DNA of 64,000 bases from Kappaphycus alvarezii. Lineage: Eukaryota; Rhodophyta; Florideophyceae; Gigartinales; Solieriaceae. This document shows positions 36,121-48,387 of the stretch, in pieces; the stretch's first letter is position 1; each line of letters begins with the position of its first letter. A model generated the notes under the pieces. It did no database searches. It was not told the origin of the DNA and saw only the letters and a program-made list of their open reading frames with translations. Both the position numbers and the translations under genes were made by a program. The stretch spans positions 2,051,001 through 2,115,000 of the forward strand of contig NADL03000590.1 of NCBI GenBank assembly GCA_002205965.3, given 5' to 3'.

Positions 36121-37259
36121 TTGAGCCCGGTTTTAGGAGTCACGATGCTTTTGCGACCGAAGTCCCCGAACTACGCTCGCAAGTACACCTTCAAGGGGGC
36201 TTTGGGGAAAGAGGAGAAGAAAATGCCGCAACTTGCTACCAAGTACTTCTATTGGCATGGAGTAGAGCTGGAAACTCTGGGGTATGCCATCCTTGAGGGC
36301 TTCTTGAACGATGAAAATATCTCTCTACCCCAGAGTACGAGATCCTCTTCTTCCGGGTTGGGGAAGAAGATAATATGCCTTATGTCTTCTTCATGCTAGC
36401 GGATGTGATGGAGAATAACCACCCCTGGGAAAGCGCTTCTCGGAGAGAGAATGCTTGGGCTCTTTGGAACCCTATCATCCACGTGGATAGGGGTACGAAG
36501 AATGCCACGGATAGGGGAAAGGGGATCAGGCACTACATCACTACCCATCAAGGTATTGTGGTAGCTGGAGCAGCAGAGGGGTGGAAGTCCTTCGTTCGGA
36601 AGAGGGATCTCCGTGATGTTCGGATGGGTCCGATACCCAGTCATGAGAGTGGAACACAACTAGGCTGCCCCAAGGAGGCAGAGGATGGGTAATTGCACAG
36701 CGTCTGGGCCTGTGACGGGTGGGTGCTTCATTTTTGTAGGCAAGGATTGTCCGCTACAAAAGCTCCGCATCGATTACGAGATTAATAACACGAGCGATCC
36801 AATGAAACACCAAATATTCTTCTTGTCATGTACCGGGAAAGATGGAAGTTTCTTTTGGGTTGTTAACCACTCACAATTCCTTCTGCAGTCTACCGGCGGT
36901 GTCCTAAACGACTTGTTCTGAAGAATCAAGGGGAAGAATATGCTTGTTCCCCGTGTTCGGTGTTCATTGGGCGTAGGGTACTCACGCCTGGGGGCCCATT
37001 CAGTCTAGATAACCCGCGCTTGGATGATGGTACCGAGGACTCGAGCTGTGTGAGGTACCATCTCTATTCTGTACTCTACTTCACCGAGCTCCCAAATGGG
37101 GTGCACTACATTCATAAGTTTAACACCCGCTTTGAGGAGGCACCAATTTACTGTTACCTCTCCTCCGAAAGCGAAGAGTCCGACGTTGAACAGAAGAAGT
37201 CACAGGGGTCACCTTCTGTAGAGGAGAGCTCTGCTGGTGAGGATGAACAGGAGGAATAG
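36121..37259 (+). pseudogene. Unrecognised eroded coding region, part 3 (acidic C-terminus)
   Basis: The frames join as follows: 36121-36330 (ARKYTFKGALGKEEKKMPQL), a shift to a frame through EYEILFFRVGEEDNMPYVFF (36333-36692), then 36685-36921 and 36960-37259. The last ends in an acidic tail (SSESEESDVEQKKSQGSPSV followed by EES and AGEDEQEE) before a clean TAG. At least three shifts break it. The aromatic, Gly- and Pro-rich body with an acidic tail could be structural or nucleic-acid related. No family is recognised. Confidence 0.4.
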
Positions 37260-40200
37260 TGGGAGAGTGGAGGTAGTAGCATAAATATATTCACATTTTT
37301 GAAGTTTTGAATGCTTATCTTAATAATTTTATATTCATCAGAAAGTGTTAGAGATCGGTAAAGTTGACTCAGGAAAGAACTGAACGTTTGTTTTCAATGT
37401 GTATAAAAAATTACCCATTTAACTTAGTCTCCACGTTCCATCGCGACTTTCCATACTATTCTACCTTTGCATCAATATATCTCCCGGTACTTTCAATACT
37501 AAATAAATTTCAATGGAGTGCTTCAATAGGAATTCCCTATCTTTCGGAACGGAGGTAGAAAAATTCTACTCTCTGCAGAAGGCCGGTATGCCCATTCGGA
37601 GGGTTTGTTGGCCTGCAAATGTGACTAAGATCTCATCTGTTGAAGAGAGTCGCAGAAAGAATCTGTCTGCGAGTTCAAAGTTCGACGCGAAACATCGTTT
37701 CCGATCCTCCGTTCAACGCTCCAAATTTTAGATTGACAACGAGATTCGTGATCAGGAAGGAACTGTGAATAATTAGGGACCTCTTAATACAAAAAATAGA
37801 TCGATCTATAAGAAATAGAACATTAATGTTCAGAATAGGACGGCAGTAGCAAGTAAGAATCGTTTATTCTTGACACCATTCCTCTGCCAAGAAGAAATAA
37901 GCAGAAGACAGAATCTTAGGATGAGCAAGCTGGGCTTTCGACGTAAAGTAAAGCATCTTTGGAGTGTATTAGAGAGATAAAGCGCCTCTGAACTGCAATA
38001 GTAGGTCTCCAAAAGCAGTAGCTCCAACAAAGCAACACTATGGGCTCCCTTCAACAAATGGTGTCCATGTGGGGTCAATCTCAGATGCTAAAGGACGTCT
38101 TCTTTTTTGTTTTCTGCAGAGTCGCATACACAATTTGCACTGGAAAAGGCCCCCATTGTCCAGACCAATGTTTGAGCCCAGCAGCAGTTGCGATTATAAT
38201 CTCACAAGAGTACATCCAAAAGGAAGCTGACTTCGACCTGATCCAATGAAATACCAATATGAGCATGTTCTAAGTGTTAGTGGGATAAATTTGATGTTTT
38301 AACCAAGGCATAAGATCATAAGGACCTCTCCCGTATCCTAAGATTAACTATCCTTCTCCACTTTTATGGAATATGCGCAAGCAATGGGGAAACTACCACA
38401 TACCTTTCTCTGAGCACTATATTCAAAGAGAAGATGGATAGTAGATAAAATGTTGTTTTTGCGGTTCACTTCATAGGATATGTTTTCAGGATTGTTGATG
38501 ATGAGAACAAGCCCATGTACTTGACTGTTGACGAAAGTGTTAGGATTTTACAGGAAGTATGTTCAGACTCACACATCAGCCTGATATACAGGCCTAATAC
38601 TCCCTAGAATCACGTCGAACAGGGTTTCAATGCTGAGCTTGTGACGGTGAGTACGAACAAGGTTGATTTCATAATTAGGATTGAACAGGTTGTCGGTGCA
38701 GAGGAGTGATCTATGTGCAATGGGAAACCTACGTTTTCTCTTACCTCAAGGAACTGTTCCCACATTTCTCTAGAAAGAAAATTCACGAAAAAAGCCAGAT
38801 ATAGCAGAGGCTCTGGGATTCTTAGAGGCAATCTCCCATTCATTCTCACTAGAGGCTTGAATAATTGCAAGGAAGTGACCAATACTCTCTCATCGCCCTT
38901 ATTTCTACAGTAAAAGCTTCAATCACGTATTGCCTACACACTGCCGAGTGGAACTTATTAGAAAAATCTACTGATATACCTGCATACGGTCAGTGCATAG
39001 CACTTTGAAGAAATACAATACAGATAGAGTAATAGGGAATTCCTTCGATTCTTAGTCATCCAACAAAAAAATATTTACTTCCACGGCAAGATGAAAAGCC
39101 AAATTAAGAATTAATGTTACTCTACACTCTGAAATTTGCTTTCCGCATTACCTTCAAGTTTGATCCACCTCATCGTCCCTTTCATCTTCATCGGAGAATT
39201 CCTCCGTTTGCATGGACACTTCTTCTCTATCGTCGTTCGTTTACTCCCATTCACCTGAAATATGCAGATTGTCGTATAAGAACCTCCCCATGTTGATAAC
39301 TCGGCTCGTGGCAATGTTGTTTCTGGTATTTCACTCATGGTGTGTAGTAGGATGGTTGTGGCCAACACTACGCACATGTGCAAGGCACACCTGCCTCGCG
39401 GTAAATCCCAGAAGTGCGCGCGCAAACTTATACTAGCCAAGGATAGAGAGAGGGAGGAGGTAGTAAAGGGACTGAAAGGTAGCAGGTCGGTGAGGGACGC
39501 GTTAGCGCTGCGAAGAAAGTTTACTACCAAAGACCACACTTTGCGGGAATAACTCAGCTGCCTCGAGGCGTTTACTGTGGCCGAAGCCAGAAAACATTAG
39601 TACTATTCCTAAACTACACTATACTACGGCGAAAGTGGTCAAGCAACGGAAAAGGTCCCAAAATGGCCATCTATGAGGGTTATTCAACGAACGTTGCCCT
39701 TATTGTGCGAGATGGCCACTACAGTTAGCCCTCGTCCACATAGTCAGCGTGATCGGGTGGCGTTTCTGATAGTTGCTTAGTTATTGGCCAAGCGTGCGAG
39801 ATATCGACAATCTCAATAGTGCTTGACAGTAGTTGACAGTTACCTGACAGTAAAGGTATATGGTAAAGTTGTTAGGTTGTCCACATAGTTGACAAGTTCC
39901 TTGGCCACATGTCATAGTTGTTATCTTGACACATGTGTGAGTTGTCTGAGTTGTGCAGTACACGTGTAGGCCGATTGGAACTTAAGGGGGTCGTTGGGTA
40001 CTAGTGGTCCTCCCTGACCATGAGACAGTTGTCTTAGCATTATTGGCCCTTATGGAGCATCGAAAAAGTATCCCAAAATTAGGATCCCTGTCCTCCTTCG
40101 GAAAAGTAACGAGAAAAACATGGTGGCCACGGACATTATACCACATGGTGGGATGAGACTATACACAGTAATCGTGATAGAACTAAGCGTACTCTAGTAC

Positions 40201-42631
40201 CTTATCACCACTGCTTTCCAATCATACATCTGCCTCTTTTGCATCCATCTGCAGTATAAACGTCTCTAGCAGCACGAAATCGATCGAGAAACGGATCCGC
40301 AAAATTGGAGGATGCAATTCAAAAACGTCATCCCCCTGCATACATGGGAAACTTGCAATGCACATATTCAAGAGGTCAGGGTAAAATTTATCTCTCCCTT
40401 CAACATTTTCTTCTTCATCGCATCCCAATCCATCAAGGTAACTTCATACTTTGCCACGAAACACAGCTTGGACCAGTAGACGAGTAGAAGTTTGATCCAT
40501 CTGTTCATGTAAGCCTTTGAAATGACATCAAAAGACTTGTTTGAGGGCCACGTATCTATATCCGGGATGTCCTCGATACCGAACTTGAATTTCGCCTGCT
40601 TTCGCCTGCTTCAATAAGTCATTCTAACTCGTTCTTCCATAAAAAGCCCACATACTGCATTGAAACAGCCCTGACAGATTCCAATTCTTGTTGAGATGTT
40701 TTATATGCCTGATATTTGCACGCTTGACAACCTCCTCATCCAGATCTTCTCGATGAAGCCTTTCAGCCCACATTCTACCGAACTATTCCTCTATTTAACC
40801 ACGAGCTGAGGAAATCTTCACCATGGGGATCTTCCCTTCTAGGGGCTGGTGTATGTGCACGATAGTCCTCTTGTGGAGAAACTTCTTTTCAGGCCAGGGC
40901 GGTCGAGGTATATCTTTTACAGCTTTCGTTGACTATGTAGGTGAACGTCCTGACGCCCTTGATTTTCTGCGCGATGAATATTATATTCAATCTGAGGCCA
41001 CAGCGAAACTGAGCGGATTGCTTGTCGGCGTCGGACTTTCCTGGAATCCACGTCAGCACGAAGGCATAGAGTAACGACTCCATTGCATGCAATCGCTCTA
41101 TCTTTTAAATAAGACCGATCTTCGTCCTCAAGTTTCTGTATGGCGCGCTTAACAGGCCTATTAACCGTTATCATTAACGTCATATCGGAGGATATTCGGA
41201 CAAAGAGGCGATAAAATATGCTCTACCGGTATTAAAGAGCTGAGCTGAGTGCCTGCTTTCAATCGACGCGATGTTTTCAATACAGATGAGTTCTACCGTT
41301 TTTAAATTCTTTCACCAGGTGCTACAGTAGCAGGGCGTCGTTTGGCTGGATGTAAAAAATGAAGCACCGCCTAACTGTTCTTGTCTGTAAAAATTCGTTC
41401 GGATCTGAACAAATCCCCTTATGTTCATTAGAACTGCATTGAGACCTGGACCATTCAATAAAAATTACGGAAAATATTTTGCCTTGATCAACAGGCGCAT
41501 GGAAATACATAGATGGCTGCATTGCTCTTCAGTAATTGGTTGATGAGGTTTAACTGTAATTTTAGGAAACAAAATCGAAACATTTTTGCTTTTAATCGAC
41601 AACTGCAGTGCATATGGTTCAAATAAGACTTTGCCGGCTCTGAAAACCAGTTACTTAACTTTCCACCCCTAAACAAAACTGGAAAAGTACAACCATGGAA
41701 TGCTTGGAGTATATCTGTTATGAGAGTTCGCTATCGCAGTTTTTAACTAGACAGGGCATTTTAATTAGAGAAATAGATGGAAATTGCCGAAAACTACAAG
41801 TTTGACTTGTTTTCTGCCGCGCAGGTTTTCCAGTATATTTGTGAAGATTTGCTGCCTTATGTAATCGCGAGTTGGTAGAGACAGTTTTGCTGACTAATGT
41901 AATTGCGAATTTGTGGAGGCAGAGTGAGCTGTTAGGTGCTACGGATGCCACTGAGGCTGTAGGATACGGTATGAGCGTTCAAAAAAGGCTGATCAAAGTG
42001 AATTACAGCACCTCATCAGTCAAGTGGTCCCTAGAACAACGGAAATCAGTGTGAAGGACCTTTTGAATCCCAAGTATGAGAACAACTTAATGGAGGACGT
42101 TATTGACAACCTCTCGTGGCATACACTTCAGGTGAAAACAGAGGTGTCTTGAATGAGATGTATGGATTGGCTGGCACACGTTTGGAGTTACAAATGTGAA
42201 GAACGTCGTGAATGCGCATCAAATCGAATCTGGTGTAAAGAACACTGAAGACCCCAAAACTCTGCCCTCATTTAAGCAGAAGCTCTCTGCTTGAATGAGG
42301 ACAGAGGCACAGTACCTATTAACAAAAACAACCAATATAATTGGCCGAAGGTCGGTTCGACATTTCAACAGTCTCGCTAGGTCTCAAAGCCAGTTATTGG
42401 ATATTTCGCAGAAATGTCGTCTGTATGCGAAAGATGAGAACATACCGAAGAAGATCTCTTGAAAATTCCATCATGCCGCCGGGTACTACAGAAGCAGAGT
42501 CTGTAGAGACCTGATTTGATTAAATTCTAAAAAATAACTAACATCGCTAGGTCAGTGATTCATAGTGCAGTCATCAAATGAAAATGCAGTACTCATTTAA
42601 TTAAAAAAATACTAAAGCACTGTAAAATACA
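37260..42631. other. Gene-poor stretch with scattered coding-like fragments
   Basis: No intact gene. Fragments with protein-like composition include 39345-39552 (plus, KFTTKDHTLRE end), 40917-41183 (minus) and 41860-42480 (plus, broken by stops). All lack recognised motifs and look like relics of mobile elements. No RNA genes or tandem repeats seen. Confidence 0.45.
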
Positions 42632-43565
42632 TTAAATTGCTGTATACAGAAAATCGTGCCATGCAAGCAGAACGTCACACATCTCCACTTGACTGGCGCC
42701 AATGCGCAAACTTGATAAGCTACGGAACAGCACATCAATTCTTGCTCTCCACTTGCGGCGAAAAATTTTCGCCACTTTCCTTCGTTTCTCGGCTGTCGAC
42801 ACCCCAATGTCGAAAAAGCGGTTGCACATGCGGCTATAAACATCAACATCGTCAATCCTCAAAAGTGGCATCCGATTGTGCAGCTTTGTCAAAGCGACGC
42901 AAACCTTAATCTAACTGCCGGACCTAGATTATTCCCACTTCTACTTCGATAAAATTACAGTAAAAAGCCCACACAACCGTCCGAAATAATTCTAGACCAA
43001 GGCACGATCCGAGAAGTTGCAATATTGCTCAATTTATTCTGCGGCTTTTTTTGGCAGCACTCTCCGTAAAAATTCTGCAATCCCCTGATACCCTTGTCCT
43101 CCAAAGCCGCCCATGAACAAAAATACTCGTCTTCTTTACCTTGCTCTCGTCTCGTCTTTTCCAAAATTTCGGCGTAAAACTGGCGGTTGTTTTGAAATAT
43201 AGTTATATCGGCTGTAGAATCTGGATATTGCTGCAAAAAACCAAGCGCAAGCCCATCCGGCACGACTGAAACCTCGGTCTTGTATCCATAAAGTATCTTT
43301 TCCGCTAAAATAAACTTTTCCCTCCCGCATATAGCCGTTCGGTCTACATGACTTGTCAAAAGTCACAACCCTTGCATATTTCGCGTAGCTGTGATTTTTG
43401 AAAAGCACCTTTTCGCTCTGTAATTTCTCTGTAGAGTACTGCGCACGAACAGGAACAGCGGATGCCCCAAATATGACGTATTTTACCATGCGAACGAACT
43501 TATTGGCCATTACCTCGAATAATGGCCCTTTCCGTCCAAAAACACGAGCTGTAAAATCTCATTGC
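42632..43565 (-). pseudogene. Harbinger/DDE_Tnp_4-like transposase, frameshifted
   Basis: Minus-strand pieces in order. At 43360-43560: ARVFGRKGPLFEVMANKF, then YAKYARVVTFDKSCRPNGYM with the first catalytic aspartate, then EGKVYFSGKDTL. A shift near 43270 leads to LYGYKTEVSVVPDGLALGFL and DSTADITIFQNN with the second aspartate. Near 43075-43130 is the ALEDKGIRGLQ block. A C-terminal part at 42632-42892 begins LTKLHNRM with LRIDDVDVYSRM. This order is typical of eukaryotic IS5-like DDE transposases of the Harbinger group. Several frame changes make the copy inactive. Confidence 0.8.
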
Positions 43566-45137
43566 CTCCATTCTTTGTAACAAACATCATCATGAAGAAG
43601 TATTTGCCACTCACATCACTTTTCCTTCTTCTCTCAGTATTGTAGTGCGTTGAAACATAGTCTGAAAAAGGGCAAATATGTATTCAAATTCGCTCGTGTT
43701 AAAATTAGTCATCTTTAGCACTGCATCGCTTCACCCACCTCATAGAAGCTATCAAAATGGGGCATTCCGTGTCTAGTTCTTCGTCAGAGTCCTGCCGTCC
43801 GTCACACCTGTAGGAGTTGAAGTCCACCTCCTGTTCTACAGCTGCTTCGGCAAGGAGCCGGAGCCCGTTGGGTGCAATTGGGAAGGGGAAGGGGGCGGCA
43901 ATGCAGTTTGGGTTGTCTGGTCGGATGGGTGCTGCATGTTGCAGTTGTTGGATGAAAGATCAGGGATGCTGGGGTTTGCGTTCTGAGTTGATACATCTGG
44001 ATGAATGGAACCTTTACTGCGCGGGAGACCGGGTAGAACACTAAACAGAGTGTCTTTTCAAAAAAAGGTGGTCTTTTTTATCCCGCCTTTTTTGCTTCAA
44101 GAATTTCAAATCGCACCGAAAAGTCGCGCCGTTCTGGTGCTGTCTCAGGCACAACCTTTATAAAACCGACGAATTACTTTGTTCGCAGGTCTACGCTGAA
44201 TGATGGGACATATTATTAAAGCGGTCACTTCGCTGCAATAGTAGCAGGTTTTTCAGAGATTCCAACGTAATTGCCCGCTTTACCTACTGTGCCTACAGTA
44301 CGGCATTGTACGGTACTGCACAGTACTGTTTATATCGTACGGTAACATCGCCACGGTAAAATTTTTGATGCTGCACAGCACACTGCGATACCCTGTGCTT
44401 GGTACCCCCTTAATAGCCTTGGTGGCACGTTTTTAACTTACAGTACGGTACTGTACATTACCAAAAATAATTCCAGGTTCAGGGCCTCGCCTGAATAACC
44501 AAAATGGCAAGCCGGTAATTCCCGTTCAAATCAAGAAGGACCCAGAGTCACAGCAATCCAATGAAACCGTAAAATAAGCGTCTTCAAGCCATCCACATTC
44601 TGCCAAGTGTACGGCATCCTTTCATTCGCCCGTACACCAAACCCGCGCTCCGCCCTCAAACAAATTATCATACACCAACCGACGACGGCCGCCGACGGCA
44701 ATACATGAGGCGCTATGCCCGCTAGGCCCATCCAAAATCATCCCAAAAGACAGCCCGTCACTTTCGCACGTCCTGCTCTACGCTGCCCTGATTGGGCAAC
44801 CTATCAACTGAACCTTTACCTCATGACCACATTCCGTTTCTTTCCGCCGCCTCGTCAGCCTCGATCATACAACAATTTCCACGCTCGGACGGACTTTTGC
44901 TCCCCCCCCCGTCGCCCCCTTCCCGCGGCATTATTGGAACCCCTCTCCCGCGGCTGCAATTCTAGAAGCCCTGCAACCGGTGCATAGCTCACACGTGAGT
45001 GGAACCCTTACCATTTCGTTCTATTTAATCTTCCTACACATCCCCGCACCACCTACATCCCCTTCTCCTCCACGCTCCCCGTTGCTTATCCACCTCCACT
45101 AATTACCGCCCCAACTCAAACCAGCGCACACACCACG
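43566..45137. other. Spacer upstream of clpS
   Basis: No confident gene. Contains a TACTGTAC/TACGGTAC cluster (44293-44460). The 300 bases before the clpS ATG are C- and T-rich, with CCTCCAC-type runs typical of a 5' flank in this block. Confidence 0.5.
44293..44460. promoter_or_regulatory. TACTGTAC/TACGGTAC cluster upstream of clpS
   Basis: Copies include CTACAGTACGG, TTGTACGGTACTGCACAGTACTG and TTACAGTACGGTACTGTACATT. Located 680-850 bases before the clpS start. Confidence 0.5.
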
Positions 45138-45587
45138 ATGGCCTTTGTCCCCCCTGTTCTCCCCTTCTCCTCACGCCCCTCCCCCCTCCTCACCTCTCTC
45201 CGTCCCTCAATTTCGCACCGCCGACGACCGCGCATGTCCGCACTAGACGCGCCTGTTAAAGAAGATATCCGCACCTCACTGAACAATCTCATCAGCTTGA
45301 CTCCCACCATGACACCGGAGACAGACCCCGGCGAGTTCTTCAGAAAGTCGACCCGGCCGTCACTACAAGGTTCTCATTTTCAACGACGAGCACCATGAAA
45401 AGGAGTATGTGACTCGTGTTTTGCTAAAGGTTATTCCCGGGTTGACGCCTCAGTCGGCTACCGCAATTATGCAAAAGGCTCATACGGAGGGGAAGGCTGT
45501 GGTCGGTGTGTGGATTTTTGAGATTAGTGAGGGTATTGTGATATGTTGAGGAACAATGGACTTCGGTCTGACATTGAGGAGGCATAA
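45138..45587 (+). CDS. clpS: ClpS, plastid-targeted Clp protease adaptor (two frame breaks)
   Basis: ClpS binds the Clp ATPase and delivers N-degron substrates. ATG 45138 starts MAFVPPVLPFSSRPSPLL, a Ser/Pro/Arg-rich plastid transit peptide with the red-lineage Phe near the start. The core (45358-45530) reads HYKVLIFNDEHHEKEYVTRV, then LLKVIPGLTPQSATAIMQKA and HTEGKAVVGVW. These carry the FND segment and the AHTEG histidine that shape the N-degron pocket. The end (45534-45587) reads YCDMLRNNGLRSDIEEA, the usual ClpS C-terminus. The core lies in a frame one base away from both N- and C-terminal parts. One extra base is implied near 45353-45357 (CCCGGCC) and one missing near 45531-45533 (GGG). 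Either assembly errors or a young pseudogene; an intron at the first break is less likely. Confidence 0.88.
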
Positions 45588-46309
45588 TTGAGTTTTGTGA
45601 TCGGCTTGCTCGCCAGAGGTGCCTGGGAGTGGTGGGGCGAGTTGACAGGATGTTTTTGTGGAATGGGTTGCTTGTGGTACCGGTGTATCGGTCTGCTAGT
45701 GGATTGAGTGGTTTAACAGAGGCGGTTATTCGTTTGTAGACTCGGCCATAAGTTGCGGAGATATTCGTTGTTTTGGTTCGCATCGACACGGAAAGTGTCA
45801 TCCTTTATCGTGCGTGTCACATCACGTCTCGCTCTGCATCAAGATAGTGTCGCGAAAGCCTCAGTGGCGTTTGCGTGATCAGTAATCATTAAAACAGTTT
45901 TTACAGGGGACAATTCAAGTGCTACGGTAGTGCAGACCTACAGGTCAAAGTATGTGCCGGGTGGAGGTGTTTCACTTGCCCCCATTCTCGCAGGCGTTCT
46001 GGTTGAGTTGACTGCATTTTAGTTGAGTCTTGCGAGGTAGAGGCGGTAGTCTGCACCGCAGGCATTGCAGATCGTCAATAGTGATGCCTGTGAGGGCTTC
46101 CAGTGGCCCTCCAGTATCCAAAGTAACTTCAAGTCCAAGTGTAGGTGAGGTTTCAAGAACACCATCGAGGGTTTGTTCGCGGATCGGTCCCATCGGCTTT
46201 GCACCTTTCAGTAAACAGACGCCTATCTCTGGACTTGTATCCACGAATGAGATATGGTGACGAGAGTTTCGTCAACTGAAAGCGAGTCAACACGCATCAG
46301 CAAAGACTG
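45588..46309. other. Spacer between clpS and SnoaL-like gene
   Basis: A 90-residue minus frame (45972-46244) has mixed composition (GPLEALTGITIDDLQCLRC) but no recognised family; it could be a small gene or a chance frame. Otherwise nothing is seen. Confidence 0.4.
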
Positions 46310-46816
46310 TTACTTTTGAGTCTTCCTCCTGGTCCCGACATATATGTGATTAATTTTGCCTGCGCGGATTGAACCCCATATGAGCGACGACACCAACATT
46401 GACCATAAGAATCCTAACATTGCCCAAAACCTCGCCTTACCAATAGCCGAATTCCAAGTAGCCTGCTTCCAAGTGCCCGTCGGTTTCACCTTTTCCAAAT
46501 AGCGACGAAACTGGTGCCTCCCTTGAACCGTTCCATCCCTGGACGACTCCAACAAGACATCGTCGGACACCAAACGCAGGACATCCTCTGTACGACCGCC
46601 CAAACGTGCAGCCATGTAACGTTCGGCTGCCAGCAGTTTGCGTTGTTGCGGGCCGAATGGGGCGAGTTCACGAGCTGTATTGGATGGTTGTCGGTCGGTT
46701 ATGAATTTACAAACGGCTTGTACGGCGGCATGTACGGAGGGTGGGAAAAGGGCGGGCGATGAGGAAGAGAGGCAGGGCTCGGCTCGGTTGGTGGGGCGTG
46801 TGCAGATGCTGGACAT
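46310..46816 (-). CDS. SnoaL/NTF2-like domain protein, two exons
   Basis: Spliced model: complement of 46310-46359 joined to 46441-46816, 141 residues, with an 81-nt GT-AG intron (GTAAGG to GCGCAG). Residues about 55-130 follow the NTF2-like pattern: a helix AAERYMAARLGGRTEDVLRL, then VSDDVLLES, then GTVQGRHQFRRYLEKV. Splicing joins WNSAIG to KINHIYVG, giving the usual closing strand (-GKI-.-I.V-). Without splicing the frame runs into a hydrophobic stretch that does not fit the fold. The NTF2-like fold is a small cone used as an enzyme or binding domain; the substrate cannot be told. The start at ATG 46816 is plausible, but an upstream Pro/Ser-rich frame suggests a longer N-terminus is possible. 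Confidence 0.65.
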   Translation of the reverse strand: MSSICTRPTNRAEPCLSSSSPALFPPSVHAAVQAVCKFITDRQPSNTARELAPFGPQQRKLLAAERYMAARLGGRTEDVLRLVSDDVLLESSRDGTVQGRHQFRRYLEKVKPTGTWKQATWNSAIGKARFWAMLGFLWSMLVSSLIWGSIRAGKINHIYVGTRRKTQK

Positions 46817-47686
46817 TTGGGGGTAGGATGGAATGGCTGGGGGGGTGGGGTTTGGTGGGGTTTGGATGGTGAGTGGGCGGGGAGGGTGGCGAGGGTGGAT
46901 CTGGATCGGGTGAGTGGCGCTTGAAAGAAAGATGGGCGGTGAATTGCCTGCGGATTGCCCGTGACGTTCTGTGGCGTTAACGCTGGATTAGGTTGGCGGG
47001 ATGTATGAAACGTTGGTTTGGCTGTGATGACGGAGGGTGGTTTTGGACTTGAGATGGCACGGGTTATGTTTACGCCACTGGCGATTGGTGGCAATAAATC
47101 GGGTCCTAATGGTGAGGGGTGTAAAGAAAGAGGACTTTGTGTGGCATGGCCAGGCTCGAATAACTCCAGCCATTCCATCTCAAGAAAATATAACAGGATT
47201 TACACAATGTAGATATGCATGGGATTTAGTGCTGTCGCCGTGCAATACAGGTCCAATGGCACTATACAGTAGCACGCGTTATACAGCTTTTCGTAGGATC
47301 ACTTCGGGCAATTTCTGGACATACGAATGCTGCAAGTCCAAACCCCCGATTGGTGTAACACACGGATCCAATCATGGCGGTGACCGGGTACGGACAGCGC
47401 TATCGATGTAGCACTATATCCAGTCTGATCAAAGGTAACCATTTCCAAAACGTGTCAGTTAGTGATTGGCATAATGCCAACGAGCAATTTCCGAAACATA
47501 AACCTACTGTACTTTTCGCCAGCTTGGTACAGTGCAGCGCTGAATCATGAATTCTGGATCAATGGTAAGAACCGGTATTGGTTTTCTTTCTCTGCACCTA
47601 CTGCTCACCCCGCTCCAGGTCTCCGCCCCAAACCCTCCATCCACACCAATTCAAAAAGCAACACAACAAGAGACCGCTCTGGCACC
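46817..47686. other. Divergent spacer between SnoaL-like and J-domain genes
   Basis: Pro/Ser-rich minus-strand frames near 46820-47180 may be leader or chance. Single TACAGTAG and TACTGTAC words occur at about 47266 and 47506, consistent with promoter positions of both genes. Confidence 0.45.
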
Positions 47687-48258
47687 ATGCAGCGTGAAGA
47701 CACATCCCTCTACACACACCTCGGCATCGACGTCACCACTGTCGACGTGCTCTCCCTTTCCGACCGCCAACTCACCCGCTTCTACCGAAAGGCGGCTCTA
47801 AAGCACCACCCCGACAAGAACCGTTCCGACCCAGCAGCCGCTGAAAAGTTCTCTGCAATTTTCCTCGCCTACGAGACTCTTCACTCCCCAGAAAAGCGGC
47901 CCAGTATGACGCCGCCATTCGTGCCGCACGTTTGCAAAACCAACGTTTTCATCAAATGGATCTAGATCGGAGGCGAATGAAAATCGATTTGGATCGAAGG
48001 GAACGAGAGGCTAGTCAGGCTGCAACGGTTGGGAAGAGGGATATAGATGCAGAGACACTTAAGAGAATGCAAAAGGAGATTGACCGTCTTAGGCAGGACG
48101 TCGTCAGGAATGAGCGCAACCAACACAAACAGACGCCGAGCCCCGAAAGAAAGACAAGCCTAAATCAGCTAGCGCAAGTGCCGATGCATGGTCTGCAGTA
48201 CCAGCGTATCGCAAATTTCGCAATGGAGTTGGAACGGCTGCCAGTTTACTGCATTTGA
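47687..48258 (+). CDS. DnaJ (J-domain) co-chaperone, one frame break
   Basis: J-domain proteins stimulate the ATPase of Hsp70. ATG 47687 begins MQREDTSLYTHLGIDVTTVD. The J domain follows: LSDRQLTRFYRKAALKHHPD with the essential HPD loop, then AEKFSAIFLAYETLHSPEKR. One base is missing near 47898-47903 (CGGCCC). Restoring the frame leads to AQYDAAIRAARLQNQRFHQM, the expected last helix, and then a long charged coiled coil (LDRRRMKIDLDRREREAS and beyond) with a Lys/Arg/Glu-rich tail to about 48258. The J-then-coiled-coil order resembles DNAJC17-like splicing co-chaperones, but no RNA-binding domain is seen. The true stop may be further downstream if a second break exists. Confidence 0.85.
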
Positions 48259-48387
48259 AGAGGCAGTCTTAACCGGAAAAGAATGGTAAACTGCGTCCAG
48301 GCTTTACGACTCTGACAGGCGCAATACAGCAGGCAATCTAACTGCATTTAGTTTGACAATGATGGTCAGTTTCCTTCAATCTGTACT

